Notes under the pieces: generated by a model | The model's input: the letters and a program-made list of their open reading frames with translations, nothing else | What the model was told of the DNA's origin: nothing | Databases searched by the model: none | Part shown: positions 7,210 to 15,513 of the stretch, one piece after another | Numbering within the stretch: the first letter of the stretch is position 1 | Layout of the letters: each line of letters begins with the position of its first letter | DNA from: an uncultured Lachnospiraceae bacterium | GTDB taxonomy: Bacteria > Bacillota > Clostridia > Lachnospirales > Lachnospiraceae | NCBI GenBank assembly: GCA_910586095.1 | Contig: CAJUHQ010000010.1 | Span: forward strand, 6,436 to 23,408 | Reading direction: 5' to 3' | Length of the DNA stretch: 16,973 bases | Program-made: the position numbers and the translations under genes

Positions 7210-8562
7210 CTACAATATATCACAAAACAAATTGCTACACGCAAACACTCTTATGTCAAAGTCTGGTATATATATATATATATGATCTTCATCAATCCCC
7301 GCTGTTCTTAATTGAACTTTGATTTCTTCTGCATTTTTGGCATTTGCTACCACATATATACAATCATAAAATTTCTTTATTATATCTTTAGGACTTACTA
7401 CACAAACAGATTGTACTTGTGTATTCCATAACAATTCGTTATTATCACAAAACGCAGTTACCTGTCCTTGTCTATAAAATTCTAACAATACATGTGTAAA
7501 CTTTCCATATCTACCACAACCAAATATTACAATATGATTTGTACCAACCTCTTCTAATAACTTTCTTGTTTCTGAAAATTTCCTTCTAAAATCCTTCTGA
7601 AAAAAGTCATATACTGCTCTCTCATTATCCAGAAATAAATTGATCCAAAACCATGTATCTTGATCTACATTTTCATTTGTCAATATCTTTTGATCTATAG
7701 CACTTTTAAGCTTCTTTCTCACCCATTTCATATCTTCCTTTTTATCTTCCCAGAACTCTTTAGATAGTGCCATACGTCGAAAACGTTCTGTCATTTGTTG
7801 TGCCATTTTATAATAATATGCCCACTTCCATTTTTTATTTTTCTTCTCTATTAATGGCTCAATAAAGGTATATTCCCATATCATATAACGAAAACCATTT
7901 GAATTGACACTAGATGTGCTTTCATTATCCTGGCGATAAAAATATCCTATCTTATCAATATAAACAGCCTTTTTTGCCATACTTATCGTTTGAAATAGAA
8001 AACCTATATCCTGAAATGCCGCACCTTTTGTTTCATTTAACTTCACCTCTTTTAACAACTCTTTTTTATAAATTCCAGTCCAAATATAATAATCTTTTAG
8101 CAATAATTCTGGTGTATTTCTTGGACATATTATTTCTTCTTTTATTTCCTGAACATTTTCTGTAAATCTACTCCATTTCAATCCATTCTTTAGTTCAATA
8201 AAACTGGCAACATTGCCTTTTACATAATCTGCCTTATTCTGGATAGCTATTTTATACAATGTTTCATACAAATCCGGCAATATATAATCATCTGTTTCTA
8301 CAATTCCGATATATTCACTCTTTGCCAATGCAATCCCCATATTTACTTGATATCCATAACTTTTTACATCTGAATGAAAAAGTGTTATTCTTTTATCTTT
8401 TTGGGTGTATTCTTGTAAAATCTCTAGCGTCCCATCCGTCGAACCAGCATCAATTAGTATGATTTCTATGTCAGCTAATGTCTGTGTTATAACACTTTCC
8501 ACACATTGACGTATGTATTTATGCACATTCAAAGATGGCATAATGATAGTTACCTTTGGCAT
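7210..8562 (-). CDS. GT2 glycosyltransferase with C-terminal Rossmann-like domain
   Basis: A 450-residue protein. The N-terminal GT-A fold begins VTIIMPSLN, with nucleotide-sugar motifs DAGSTD (38-43) and ETDD (89-92); the latter takes the place of the DxD that binds the metal ion. The middle region includes the acceptor-side QDIGFLFQ, resembling the family's catalytic ED block. The last ~100 residues form a separate Rossmann-like domain starting IVIFGCGRYGK (about 344-354), not part of a standard GT2 enzyme. Predicted to add a sugar to a lipid-linked glycan at the cytosolic membrane face. The ATG at 8562 (AGGG five bases upstream) is preferred over the ATG at 8574, which has no ribosome binding site. 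A TA repeat lies near the 3' end. Confidence 0.9.
   Translation of the reverse strand: MPKVTIIMPSLNVHKYIRQCVESVITQTLADIEIILIDAGSTDGTLEILQEYTQKDKRITLFHSDVKSYGYQVNMGIALAKSEYIGIVETDDYILPDLYETLYKIAIQNKADYVKGNVASFIELKNGLKWSRFTENVQEIKEEIICPRNTPELLLKDYYIWTGIYKKELLKEVKLNETKGAAFQDIGFLFQTISMAKKAVYIDKIGYFYRQDNESTSSVNSNGFRYMIWEYTFIEPLIEKKNKKWKWAYYYKMAQQMTERFRRMALSKEFWEDKKEDMKWVRKKLKSAIDQKILTNENVDQDTWFWINLFLDNERAVYDFFQKDFRRKFSETRKLLEEVGTNHIVIFGCGRYGKFTHVLLEFYRQGQVTAFCDNNELLWNTQVQSVCVVSPKDIIKKFYDCIYVVANAKNAEEIKVQLRTAGIDEDHIYIYIPDFDIRVFACSNLFCDIL
7267..7283. repeat. TA dinucleotide repeat inside a coding region
   Basis: Seventeen bases of uninterrupted alternating T and A (eight TA units plus T). It encodes the alternating Ile-Tyr stretch IYIYI near the C-terminus of the GT2 glycosyltransferase, about 20 codons before its stop. 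Confidence 0.9.
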
Positions 8563-8596
8563 AATGTCCCTCATTTCTGCGCTGCTTTTGCAAATT

Positions 8597-10189
8597 TTAA
8601 ATTTCTTTTTCTGTTGATAAAACTCTTAAAATGAAATCCGCTGCTCTTTTACTGGCATGTCCATCTTCATAGACTTCATAATGCTCTAAAAATTTCGTAA
8701 CAGCCTTTTTGTATCTCTTCGCATCAAATTCAACAATGCAACGCATCAATGCTTTATTCGATTCTGCAATCGGAAATGGCAGCGTATCATAATCCAGCAA
8801 AAGACCTCTTTCCCCATCAATATATTCTTTTTTATCAGGTGCAAACAAAAACACTGGCCTTTTTACATAAGCTGCTTCAAACATAATACTAGAATAGTCT
8901 GTAACCATTATATCTGAGGCTGCAACTAATTCTTCACTGTCAGGATATCGACTAACGTTTATTACTCCCTCAAAGTTCTCCCATTCACATTTTTTATCAT
9001 CTGTCCTTGGGTGTAAACGTATTAAAATATACCACTTTCCTCCAAATTTATATGTTAAGGTTTCTCGTAACAGCTTTATATCCATTATGATATTCATACC
9101 TTTGTTATTCAAATAATCATTGTTTCTATAGGTTGGCGCATATAAAAGAGTATTTGCATCTAATTCTATATGAAAATAATGATATATCTTATTTCTTATT
9201 GTTTTGTCAAAAAGAATATCAGAACGCGCAGACCCTACTCGTACTGCCTTGCCCTTAAATCCAAATCCACTTTCACATGACTGTTCATCAAATTTGCTTC
9301 CTGATAAAAGATAATCCATCATTTCACCATTATGTTGTATCCATGCTTCTATTTTAGGAGATGTGCAAGAAGATTTGTCATCTAGATAGAATTTTTTTAA
9401 AGTAATGCTGGACCAGTGTTTTGTTTGAATATAAATCTGTCCTTTTCTTTTCACTATATAATTTTCTACTGTAATATCAAATAACCATATTTTTGCTGTT
9501 TCAAGCTCATATGTATAACTTTTCCAATTCTGTTCAGGAACTAGTCTTACACCGATTGGCGCTTCTTGATCTTCTTCATATACAAGCCACACAATATCCA
9601 AATCATTTCTTAGATTCAATAAATGGTTGGTAATACATTTTGCATGACCGCCATATTCACCGATACTCATTACAATTTTATTTTCTTCTACATCCAAATC
9701 CAGACACTTTTTAATAAAATTATCTATCTCTTTTTTTGTGTCTTTTTCTATGAACAATTGAGTCTTTCGCTTATTTGCTTCTAGCATAAGCAACACATAA
9801 CAATTCCTAATCCCCATCTGACTCAATTGTTCAATAATTTCTTTATAATAATTTGTGCTGACAATTAATACTACTACATTCTGATTAATACTATTTGTTA
9901 ATACATCTGGTTTTTGTATTTCTATATTTTCATAGGATGTCCCCCATGCCTCAGTACAATGCCATATCAATTTATGTCCTTGTTTATTGCAATCATTATC
10001 TACAATTCCTTTGATTGGCATACAATCATAACAATATTGAAAAAAATAGTCTAATCCACTGCCTGCTCCAAAAATGTATACTTCTTTCTTTTTAGCTTGT
10101 TCCTTAAACTGCATCCATGTTTGGTTCTCAATCGTTCTATCCCCACATTTATGCATTTTTTTTTCTATAGCGCTTGTTACACAATCCAT
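8597..10189 (-). CDS. CDP-glycerol glycerophosphotransferase-like enzyme with N-terminal Rossmann-like domain
   Basis: A 530-residue protein with two parts. Residues about 35-130 form a Rossmann-like domain (VYIFGAGSG, 37-45). The rest matches the TagB/TagF family: IQTKHWSSITLKK around His258 in place of the usual (W)HG..LK, YAPTYR (350-355), RLHP (391-394) and SDIMVTDYSSIMFEA (about 425-439), then RGLLLDY. Both conserved histidines (258 and 393) are present, so it is probably active. The family transfers glycerol-phosphate or another polyol-phosphate from a CDP-activated donor, as in teichoic acids, so the product may contain phosphodiester-linked units; no CDP-glycerol synthesis gene is visible. 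The ATG is preceded by GAGGTG ten bases away. A run of nine A lies at codons 9-12. Substrate is inferred. Confidence 0.85.
   Translation of the reverse strand: MDCVTSAIEKKMHKCGDRTIENQTWMQFKEQAKKKEVYIFGAGSGLDYFFQYCYDCMPIKGIVDNDCNKQGHKLIWHCTEAWGTSYENIEIQKPDVLTNSINQNVVVLIVSTNYYKEIIEQLSQMGIRNCYVLLMLEANKRKTQLFIEKDTKKEIDNFIKKCLDLDVEENKIVMSIGEYGGHAKCITNHLLNLRNDLDIVWLVYEEDQEAPIGVRLVPEQNWKSYTYELETAKIWLFDITVENYIVKRKGQIYIQTKHWSSITLKKFYLDDKSSCTSPKIEAWIQHNGEMMDYLLSGSKFDEQSCESGFGFKGKAVRVGSARSDILFDKTIRNKIYHYFHIELDANTLLYAPTYRNNDYLNNKGMNIIMDIKLLRETLTYKFGGKWYILIRLHPRTDDKKCEWENFEGVINVSRYPDSEELVAASDIMVTDYSSIMFEAAYVKRPVFLFAPDKKEYIDGERGLLLDYDTLPFPIAESNKALMRCIVEFDAKRYKKAVTKFLEHYEVYEDGHASKRAADFILRVLSTEKEI
10156..10164. 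repeat. Homopolymer of nine T (A on the coding strand)
   Basis: Nine consecutive T bases, read as nine A in codons about 9-12 of the glycerophosphotransferase-like gene, just before an in-frame internal ATG (Met12). Long enough for occasional polymerase slippage. Confidence 0.8.
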
Positions 10190-10203
10190 ATGCCCATATC
10201 ACC

Positions 10204-11388
10204 TCAATCCATCAAACAAATGGGTTCCTTCCACAAAATTTTGGATTTTTCAGTCCCATTGATCCATAGTTCTTCTTCAATCTCTTTGGCTCTTTCAATA
10301 GTTCTGACGGCAATTAGAACAGCATCATATTTATATTGAGACATTTTATTTGGGGCTTCTATATTCCATCCTTCTGCTCTAAATTTTTCCCATTCCATAT
10401 CAACCCACAATATCAAATCAAAATCTTGTGATTTTTTGTATAACTTATAATAATCTCTGCCTACGACTCCTGCTCCGTATAAAATAACATGCTTTCCTTT
10501 CAACAAATTTATATAAGGATTTAAATATCTAATCTGATTCCATCTATATTTCAAATCAAATCCCATAAACTGTGGTGCCATTTGTGTTGCATTCCACATC
10601 GCCTGATTCCATTTCTGCAATAGTGTATTGTTATAGGCAGACTGTTTTATCGTGTTTGCAATATATAAATATAAACTATTGATATTATGCAAATAATCTG
10701 TATGTATTGTATTAGAAACTGAATATTGGTTTGGTTCATAGTGATATGCGCATATAGATGAAACATAATAAGTTGTACTCTCAAAAATATACTTTAATAA
10801 TATTGCTAAATCCTCTCCATAAAATATATCTTCAGGAACTGTATCAATTATAGCCTTTAATTTTTGTGCATAAAACAGTTTGCTCCACAAATTTGACGAA
10901 ATACCTGGCTCATTTGTATTATGAAATAATATTACATTCTCAAAAAAATAGTTTCTTTCTTCTGATGTCTGATATAAGCCTTTTTCTATACGATCAATCA
11001 CTCGTTTTCCAGCTTGATAATACCCAGATGTCACTAACTCGGCTTTATCCATATAAGGAAGGAGTTGTTCATACATAGTAGATTCGATATAATCATCCGC
11101 ATCAACAAAACCAATATATTTTCCAGTAGCTAATCCTATTCCACGCTTACGCGTATAAGACACTCCTCTATTAGGCTGCTCTACATAAATAATCCTTTTA
11201 TCATCTAACATAAACTTCTTGCATATTTCCGAACTATGATCTATAGAACCATCATTTATTATAATTATTTCTAGATTACGATATGTCTGATTTACAATAC
11301 TTTTCAAGCACCTATCTATGTACTTTTCACAATTATATACTGGTATCACCACTGATAAACATTCTGAGGATTGTGTCACTATGTCCAT
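10204..11388 (-). CDS. GT2 glycosyltransferase with C-terminal Rossmann-like domain
   Basis: A 394-residue protein. LSVVIPVYN opens the GT-A fold, with NDGSID (45-50) and DADD (96-99) as nucleotide- and metal-binding motifs and FYGEDLAI as the likely catalytic-base block in the acceptor half. The last ~95 residues are a Rossmann-like domain starting VILYGAGVVG (about 301-310). The start is placed at the ATG at 11386-11388 because CAGGAG lies just upstream; the in-frame TTG at 11442 has none. It follows a small membrane-anchored Rossmann gene, as does the GT2 gene at 13095-14342, so this gene pair occurs twice. It probably extends the lipid-linked repeat unit; donor and acceptor unknown. Confidence 0.9.
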   Translation of the reverse strand: MDIVTQSSECLSVVIPVYNCEKYIDRCLKSIVNQTYRNLEIIIINDGSIDHSSEICKKFMLDDKRIIYVEQPNRGVSYTRKRGIGLATGKYIGFVDADDYIESTMYEQLLPYMDKAELVTSGYYQAGKRVIDRIEKGLYQTSEERNYFFENVILFHNTNEPGISSNLWSKLFYAQKLKAIIDTVPEDIFYGEDLAILLKYIFESTTYYVSSICAYHYEPNQYSVSNTIHTDYLHNINSLYLYIANTIKQSAYNNTLLQKWNQAMWNATQMAPQFMGFDLKYRWNQIRYLNPYINLLKGKHVILYGAGVVGRDYYKLYKKSQDFDLILWVDMEWEKFRAEGWNIEAPNKMSQYKYDAVLIAVRTIERAKEIEEELWINGTEKSKILWKEPICLMD

Positions 11389-11460
11389 ATATGCTCCTGC
11401 TATCCTGCGTATTTCACACGCATATCCATTATTAAAAATCAAACCATTTCTATGGTTCTT

Positions 11461-11940
11461 CTACAACTGTACAAACAACTCGTCTAGAGAAATTATATGG
11501 CAATCTATCTTACTGCTCAGCATTTTCTTAATCTCATTTTGCCCTGTTAGTGGAGTTATGATAATACAATCTGCTTGGGGAAATATATCATCAGGGCTTA
11601 TTACCCTGATATCTTCAAACCTATTATTTGCATTTCGATCAATTGCCGCCAACACACTAATATCAGAATCTTCCAATTCATCCAATAAAATTCTTCCCAA
11701 GCGCCCCATGCCATATATCAAAACAGAATAATATCCATTTTCTTTTAAATACTCTTCCATTTTTTTACCAAAATGCAATATATTTATCCACTCTTCTAAT
11801 CTGCTTATAACCGCCACATTTGACTCTATTTTTTTTCTTATTTCTTGACAATATTTAACATAATACTTTCTTGATAAGATAAATCCTAAGATTCCACCCA
11901 TTGCAAATGTTATAACATGATTTAATTTTTTATTCTTCAT
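11461..11940 (-). CDS. Small membrane-anchored Rossmann-fold protein (copy B)
   Basis: A 159-residue protein. A single hydrophobic segment lies at about 8-22, followed by basic residues, which suggests the rest stays in the cytosol. An amphipathic helical linker (about 30-68) follows, then a Rossmann-like domain with VLIYGMGRLGR (about 72-82), acidic AAIDR at the end of the second strand, and CIIITP. It is homologous along its whole length to the protein at 14348-14821 and, in its second half, to the C-terminal domains of the GT2 enzymes nearby. The ATG is one base after the stop of the GT4 gene. The nucleotide-binding glycine pattern is good, but a ligand or catalytic role is not evident. 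It could be a membrane docking partner for the glycosyltransferases (inference). Confidence 0.75.
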   Translation of the reverse strand: MKNKKLNHVITFAMGGILGFILSRKYYVKYCQEIRKKIESNVAVISRLEEWINILHFGKKMEEYLKENGYYSVLIYGMGRLGRILLDELEDSDISVLAAIDRNANNRFEDIRVISPDDIFPQADCIIITPLTGQNEIKKMLSSKIDCHIISLDELFVQL

Positions 11941-11941
11941 A

Positions 11942-13045
11942 TCAATTTCCTTGTAGAATACTCTGATAGAGTTTTCGCAGCTTTTTTGCTGAGTTTCTAT
12001 AATCTAAAATATCTTTTATTTTGTCGTATCCAGCTTCTCTGTCAATGTACTTTCTTTTCTGTATAATTTCTCGTATCATAGTAAGCAACTGGTCAGGATT
12101 CGTTATATCTGTCACAAATAATTCCTTTCCATCTACAAATTTTCCCTGTATCCAAGGAAGATCAGAAACAATAACAGTACTTCCACATGCCATTGCTTCA
12201 TATACTGTACGTGGCGAAGAATCACTATCAGGAATAGAAAGAACCATATCCGAGTCTCTATAAATCTGTGGCATGTCTCTCTCGTTATCTAGATATCCAA
12301 GAAAAATAACATTATCTGACAACTTCTCTATTTTCGATTGATATTTTCGATTTTTTACATAGGTACAAAACACATAATATGTATTAGGAAATTCATCTAT
12401 AATCGGCTTTATTGTTTTTATAATAAGTGGAATATTATACAGTGAACAAAATGCACGTGGACTAAAAAGAACTGTAGCATCCATTGGGATTTTATATTGC
12501 TTTCTAAATCTTCCCTGCTCTATATATGGATTAAAAATATTTGTATCGATCCCAAGCTCAATTATCTCATTAGGATTCTTTGGTGCTCCCAATGCGATTC
12601 CTGCTTGTTGTGCACTAAATGAATCCTGCACAACTGCTTTTGCCAACCGATATGCATATTGATATTTTTTTCTTAGAGCTGCATTGTTTGGCGCCAGTAG
12701 AACATCCGAACCATTATTTTCCAGCACTATTTTAACTCCTAACAATCCTAGCGCAATTGCATATTCACAAAAGGTCATTTCAATAATATGCACAATCTGA
12801 ATTTTATTCTTTTTAATACTTTGATATATTTTCAAAACATTATGCACGATTAATTTCCAATCATGATTGTAAGAAAATGCAAATGTATATACTTTAAGAT
12901 TTTCCCTGTACTTTATCTTTGTCGTTTCATGGTTATCTATACATCTCATTGCAAAAAAGTATACAGAATCCTCTTTTTGAGTAAAATACTTTGCTTTTAT
13001 ATTAATATGCATACTGTTTTCATTCGTTAAAAAGGCAATTCTCAT
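11942..13045 (-). CDS. GT4 family glycosyltransferase
   Basis: A 367-residue GT-B fold enzyme. It has a Rossmann-like N-terminal half (MRIAFLTNEN..., IVLENNGSDVLL, then GIDTNIFNP as the domain junction) and a C-terminal donor-binding half ending in SDSSPRTVYEAMACGSTVIV (274-293). That block corresponds to the retaining GT4 E-x7-E motif, with Asp275 in place of the first Glu and Glu283 as the second. It transfers a sugar from a nucleotide donor to a membrane-linked acceptor in the cytosol. It is the only glycosyltransferase here with no extra Rossmann module. The ATG at 13045 has GGAGG six bases upstream. Donor unknown. Confidence 0.9.
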   Translation of the reverse strand: MRIAFLTNENSMHINIKAKYFTQKEDSVYFFAMRCIDNHETTKIKYRENLKVYTFAFSYNHDWKLIVHNVLKIYQSIKKNKIQIVHIIEMTFCEYAIALGLLGVKIVLENNGSDVLLAPNNAALRKKYQYAYRLAKAVVQDSFSAQQAGIALGAPKNPNEIIELGIDTNIFNPYIEQGRFRKQYKIPMDATVLFSPRAFCSLYNIPLIIKTIKPIIDEFPNTYYVFCTYVKNRKYQSKIEKLSDNVIFLGYLDNERDMPQIYRDSDMVLSIPDSDSSPRTVYEAMACGSTVIVSDLPWIQGKFVDGKELFVTDITNPDQLLTMIREIIQKRKYIDREAGYDKIKDILDYRNSAKKLRKLYQSILQGN

Positions 13046-13094
13046 GTAGTTCCTCCATTATACTATTGCTTCTTTCCTTAATTTTTTACTCTTT

Positions 13095-14342
13095 TCATTC
13101 AAAAGCATCTCTGTTAAACATATTCGCCAAACAAATTTCATTTTGATCTATAAAATATACATTTTTAAAATCATATTTGTCTAATATCTTTTTTATATCA
13201 GAATAGTACTTTGTTGATGTTGCTACATAAACTATTGCATTATCCTTATAATCAATATACTCATTAATTTGTTTTATAGCATATTCCCCTATTTGCTCTT
13301 GATGATATGGCACATCTGAAACAGCAAAACCAATTAGATCAACTTGTTTCTTCTCAAAATAACAAAGAAGCTGCTTTCCTATCACACCAGCGCCATATAT
13401 TATCATTTTTATATTTTTAGGAATGTCAAACAATTTCATCTTGCATTGCTCAATATAACTTCTCACTTTCTCAGATGTAACATTAAGTTCTGTATCCTGA
13501 TCGATCCAAGTTTTCAATAATCGATCCAGCTCCTTGAGAATACTCCATATAGTATTCCCATTTTTATATGCATAAAAATATACATATGGTTTTACATCAA
13601 GATAAGAACATACTATTTTATCTAAAAATGTTTCCAGATTATTTTTTATGAGAACCTGCAGCACATCTCTAATTCCCTTTAAAACATCAATCACTATATT
13701 TTCTGAAAAACAAAATGTTTTATGTCCCACTCTATACTTATAGGCCCATATATTTACAGCCAAAAACTTGTCAGTAGCTGTCATTGCATTTACAAAAAAA
13801 GGAGGGTCCTGAAAACGTCTGTATGAAGGAAAATATATATTATTTTCAGAAAGAAAATTTTTATTATAAATAAATCTTGTAAACCCTATTATTGATGCAT
13901 ATTCCTCATATGTCATCAATTTCTCAAAGTTAAAACATGGCTGTTGTATGTCTCCTCTAGTAGAGATAAAATTTCCACCACAAATATACACATGCTTTCT
14001 TTCAGCTTCATTATAAAGCGTTTCCAAAACAGTATGATTAGGATAATAGTCATCAGGATCCATAAATGCAATGTATTTTCCTCTTGCTATTTTCATACCA
14101 TTGTTCCTGGCCAAACCAGATCCCTGATTGTCTTGTTCTATCACTATAATCTTATATATACTTTTATATTTTTTTAAAATTTCACCTGAAGAATCAGTTG
14201 AGCCATCATTAATACATATAATCTCTATATCCTGCAAAGACTGCCACAGTACAGATTCCAAACATTGAACTAAATGTTGCTGCATATTATATATGGGAAT
14301 AATAACACTTACTTTTATCTGATTTTTTACACTGTCAGGCAA
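13095..14342 (-). CDS. GT2 glycosyltransferase with C-terminal Rossmann-like domain (TTG start)
   Basis: A 415-residue protein. VSVIIPIYN opens the GT-A fold; NDGSTD (45-50) and DPDD (95-98) are the nucleotide- and metal-binding motifs; the family's ED catalytic block appears as RRFQDPPFF. From about residue 310 the extra domain begins, MIIYGAGVIGKQ, and runs to the end. The start is a TTG at 14340-14342: AGGAGG lies eight bases before it, formed by the last two Arg codons of the preceding gene, and no ATG fits. It follows a membrane-anchored Rossmann gene by five bases. Predicted role is adding one sugar of the repeat unit; specificity unknown. Confidence 0.9.
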   Translation of the reverse strand: MPDSVKNQIKVSVIIPIYNMQQHLVQCLESVLWQSLQDIEIICINDGSTDSSGEILKKYKSIYKIIVIEQDNQGSGLARNNGMKIARGKYIAFMDPDDYYPNHTVLETLYNEAERKHVYICGGNFISTRGDIQQPCFNFEKLMTYEEYASIIGFTRFIYNKNFLSENNIYFPSYRRFQDPPFFVNAMTATDKFLAVNIWAYKYRVGHKTFCFSENIVIDVLKGIRDVLQVLIKNNLETFLDKIVCSYLDVKPYVYFYAYKNGNTIWSILKELDRLLKTWIDQDTELNVTSEKVRSYIEQCKMKLFDIPKNIKMIIYGAGVIGKQLLCYFEKKQVDLIGFAVSDVPYHQEQIGEYAIKQINEYIDYKDNAIVYVATSTKYYSDIKKILDKYDFKNVYFIDQNEICLANMFNRDAFE

Positions 14343-14347
14343 TCTAT

Positions 14348-14821
14348 TTACCTCCTCATAAAAATCTCTTTAACTGACACAATTGGTACTTGTGTTTTAT
14401 CTGCTAACATTGTGTGTATTTCATCATAAAAATACACAGGTGTAATCACAATACAATCCACATCTGGTATCACTGCATCAATACCAAGAACTAAACCATT
14501 TGTACTAGTCTTTGCCGTTTTATCCATGATTGCCACAATCTCAATATCCGTATCAGTCAAAGCCTGTGATAATCTTGTGCCAATATAGCCATTTCCATAC
14601 AGCATAATCCTCTTATAAGAATTTTTATGAAAAAAGTCCTCTGCTTTTTTGCCAGAATACACATAATCCAACCAGTCGTTTAGCACTATCATATTCGATA
14701 AATTCCTGTCTGCCTTTGTCTTATAGTTGTTAATTATATTTACTAAACTCTTTTGGCCAAAATAGAAACCTCCTATAAAGGCTCCCATTCCTGTTATAAA
14801 CGTAATGACACCTTTTTTCAC
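14348..14821 (-). CDS. Small membrane-anchored Rossmann-fold protein (copy A, GTG start)
   Basis: A 157-residue protein. A glycine-rich hydrophobic segment at about 4-22 should anchor it in the membrane. It is followed by a helical linker with NDWLDYVYSGKKAEDFF, aligned to EEWINILHFGKKMEEYL in the copy at 11461-11940. The Rossmann-like domain has IMLYGNGYIGTRL (about 72-84), AIMDK and CIVITPV. The start is a GTG with GGGAG nine bases upstream, inside the last codons of the methyltransferase gene. It is not recognisable as a known enzyme: no catalytic Tyr-Lys pair of short-chain dehydrogenases is evident. Like copy B it stands directly before a GT2-Rossmann gene, so it may anchor or regulate that enzyme. 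Confidence 0.75.
   Translation of the reverse strand: MKKGVITFITGMGAFIGGFYFGQKSLVNIINNYKTKADRNLSNMIVLNDWLDYVYSGKKAEDFFHKNSYKRIMLYGNGYIGTRLSQALTDTDIEIVAIMDKTAKTSTNGLVLGIDAVIPDVDCIVITPVYFYDEIHTMLADKTQVPIVSVKEIFMRR
14351..14356 (-). promoter_or_regulatory. Ribosome binding site for the TTG start at 14342
   Basis: AGGAGG on the minus strand, a perfect Shine-Dalgarno core that also encodes the final two arginines of the upstream protein, eight bases before TTG. It supports both the TTG start and translational coupling. Confidence 0.75.
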
Positions 14822-14824
14822 AGT

Positions 14825-15484
14825 TTATTTCTCCCTTCTACATAAAAATACCACCTTGGGAGTATTTAATTTATCTGAATTACCCGTAATCTTTTTCTCT
14901 CCCCAGCATCGAAAACGCAGCTTATTTTTCTTTAAAAAGGATTTCATTTTAAACATATTGATAAAATGTTGTCCATATATTTCATCCACATCTATCCCTA
15001 AAAACTTAAAATATCTTTCCTTGATTAGACTCATACGTATATTTAGACAACATAAACTGTTTTCATTCATCACATCAAACACTATATATCCCTCAGGTTT
15101 TGTCATAGAGATCATTTTCTCTAATGTTGTATAAAAATCGGGAATATACCAACTTACTCTTACACAATAAACTACATCATATTGTTCATTACCAGTATAG
15201 GACAGCACATCCCCTGCCCAAATCCCTTTTTCATTTCCTAATTCCTCTCTAGCTAATAGAACTGAAGATTCTGCTAGATCACACCCATCAACCATAATGC
15301 CTTTATCTTTTAGCGCAGTACCAATCGGCCACCCTGTACCAATACCTACTTCAAATACCTTTTTTGGTTTTGTCTGTGCTATAATCCTGACAAGATTTTG
15401 CTCATACAATGCATATCCATATTTTTTAGTCTGATTTTCCCAAAATTTATTATAAGTTTCATTAAAATATTTCACTTCATTCAT
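14825..15484 (-). CDS. Class I SAM-dependent methyltransferase
   Basis: A 219-residue protein with a Rossmann-like methyltransferase core: motif I VFEVGIGTGWP (43-53), acidic Asp69 closing the second strand (DGCDL), GDVLSY (91-96) as the adenine-side strand, YDVVYCVRVSW (102-112) as motif post-II and KPEGYIVFDVMN (129-140). The C-terminal part after about 145 is probably the acceptor lid. The ATG has AAGGGG upstream. It lies between the aminotransferase gene and a membrane Rossmann gene. It may N- or O-methylate the sugar made by the aminotransferase pathway, or cap a glycan. Methylation of a phosphoramidate, as in Campylobacter, is another option given the left end of the window. Substrate not deducible. 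Confidence 0.88.
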   Translation of the reverse strand: MNEVKYFNETYNKFWENQTKKYGYALYEQNLVRIIAQTKPKKVFEVGIGTGWPIGTALKDKGIMVDGCDLAESSVLLAREELGNEKGIWAGDVLSYTGNEQYDVVYCVRVSWYIPDFYTTLEKMISMTKPEGYIVFDVMNENSLCCLNIRMSLIKERYFKFLGIDVDEIYGQHFINMFKMKSFLKKNKLRFRCWGEKKITGNSDKLNTPKVVFLCRREK

Positions 15485-15513
15485 TGTTTTCCCCTTTGCA
15501 AAGTATCCAAAAT

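Noticed and set aside
7188..7244. N-terminal extension of the 941-residue protein from 7244
   Set aside because: It would overlap the previous gene by 35 bases and lacks a ribosome binding site, whereas the ATG at 7187 has GGAGG at ideal spacing.
13046..13094. Promoter with a TATAAT box upstream of the GT4 gene
   Set aside because: TATAAT is present, but no -35 box lies at 16-18 bases, and transcription starting there would begin at or inside the ribosome binding site.
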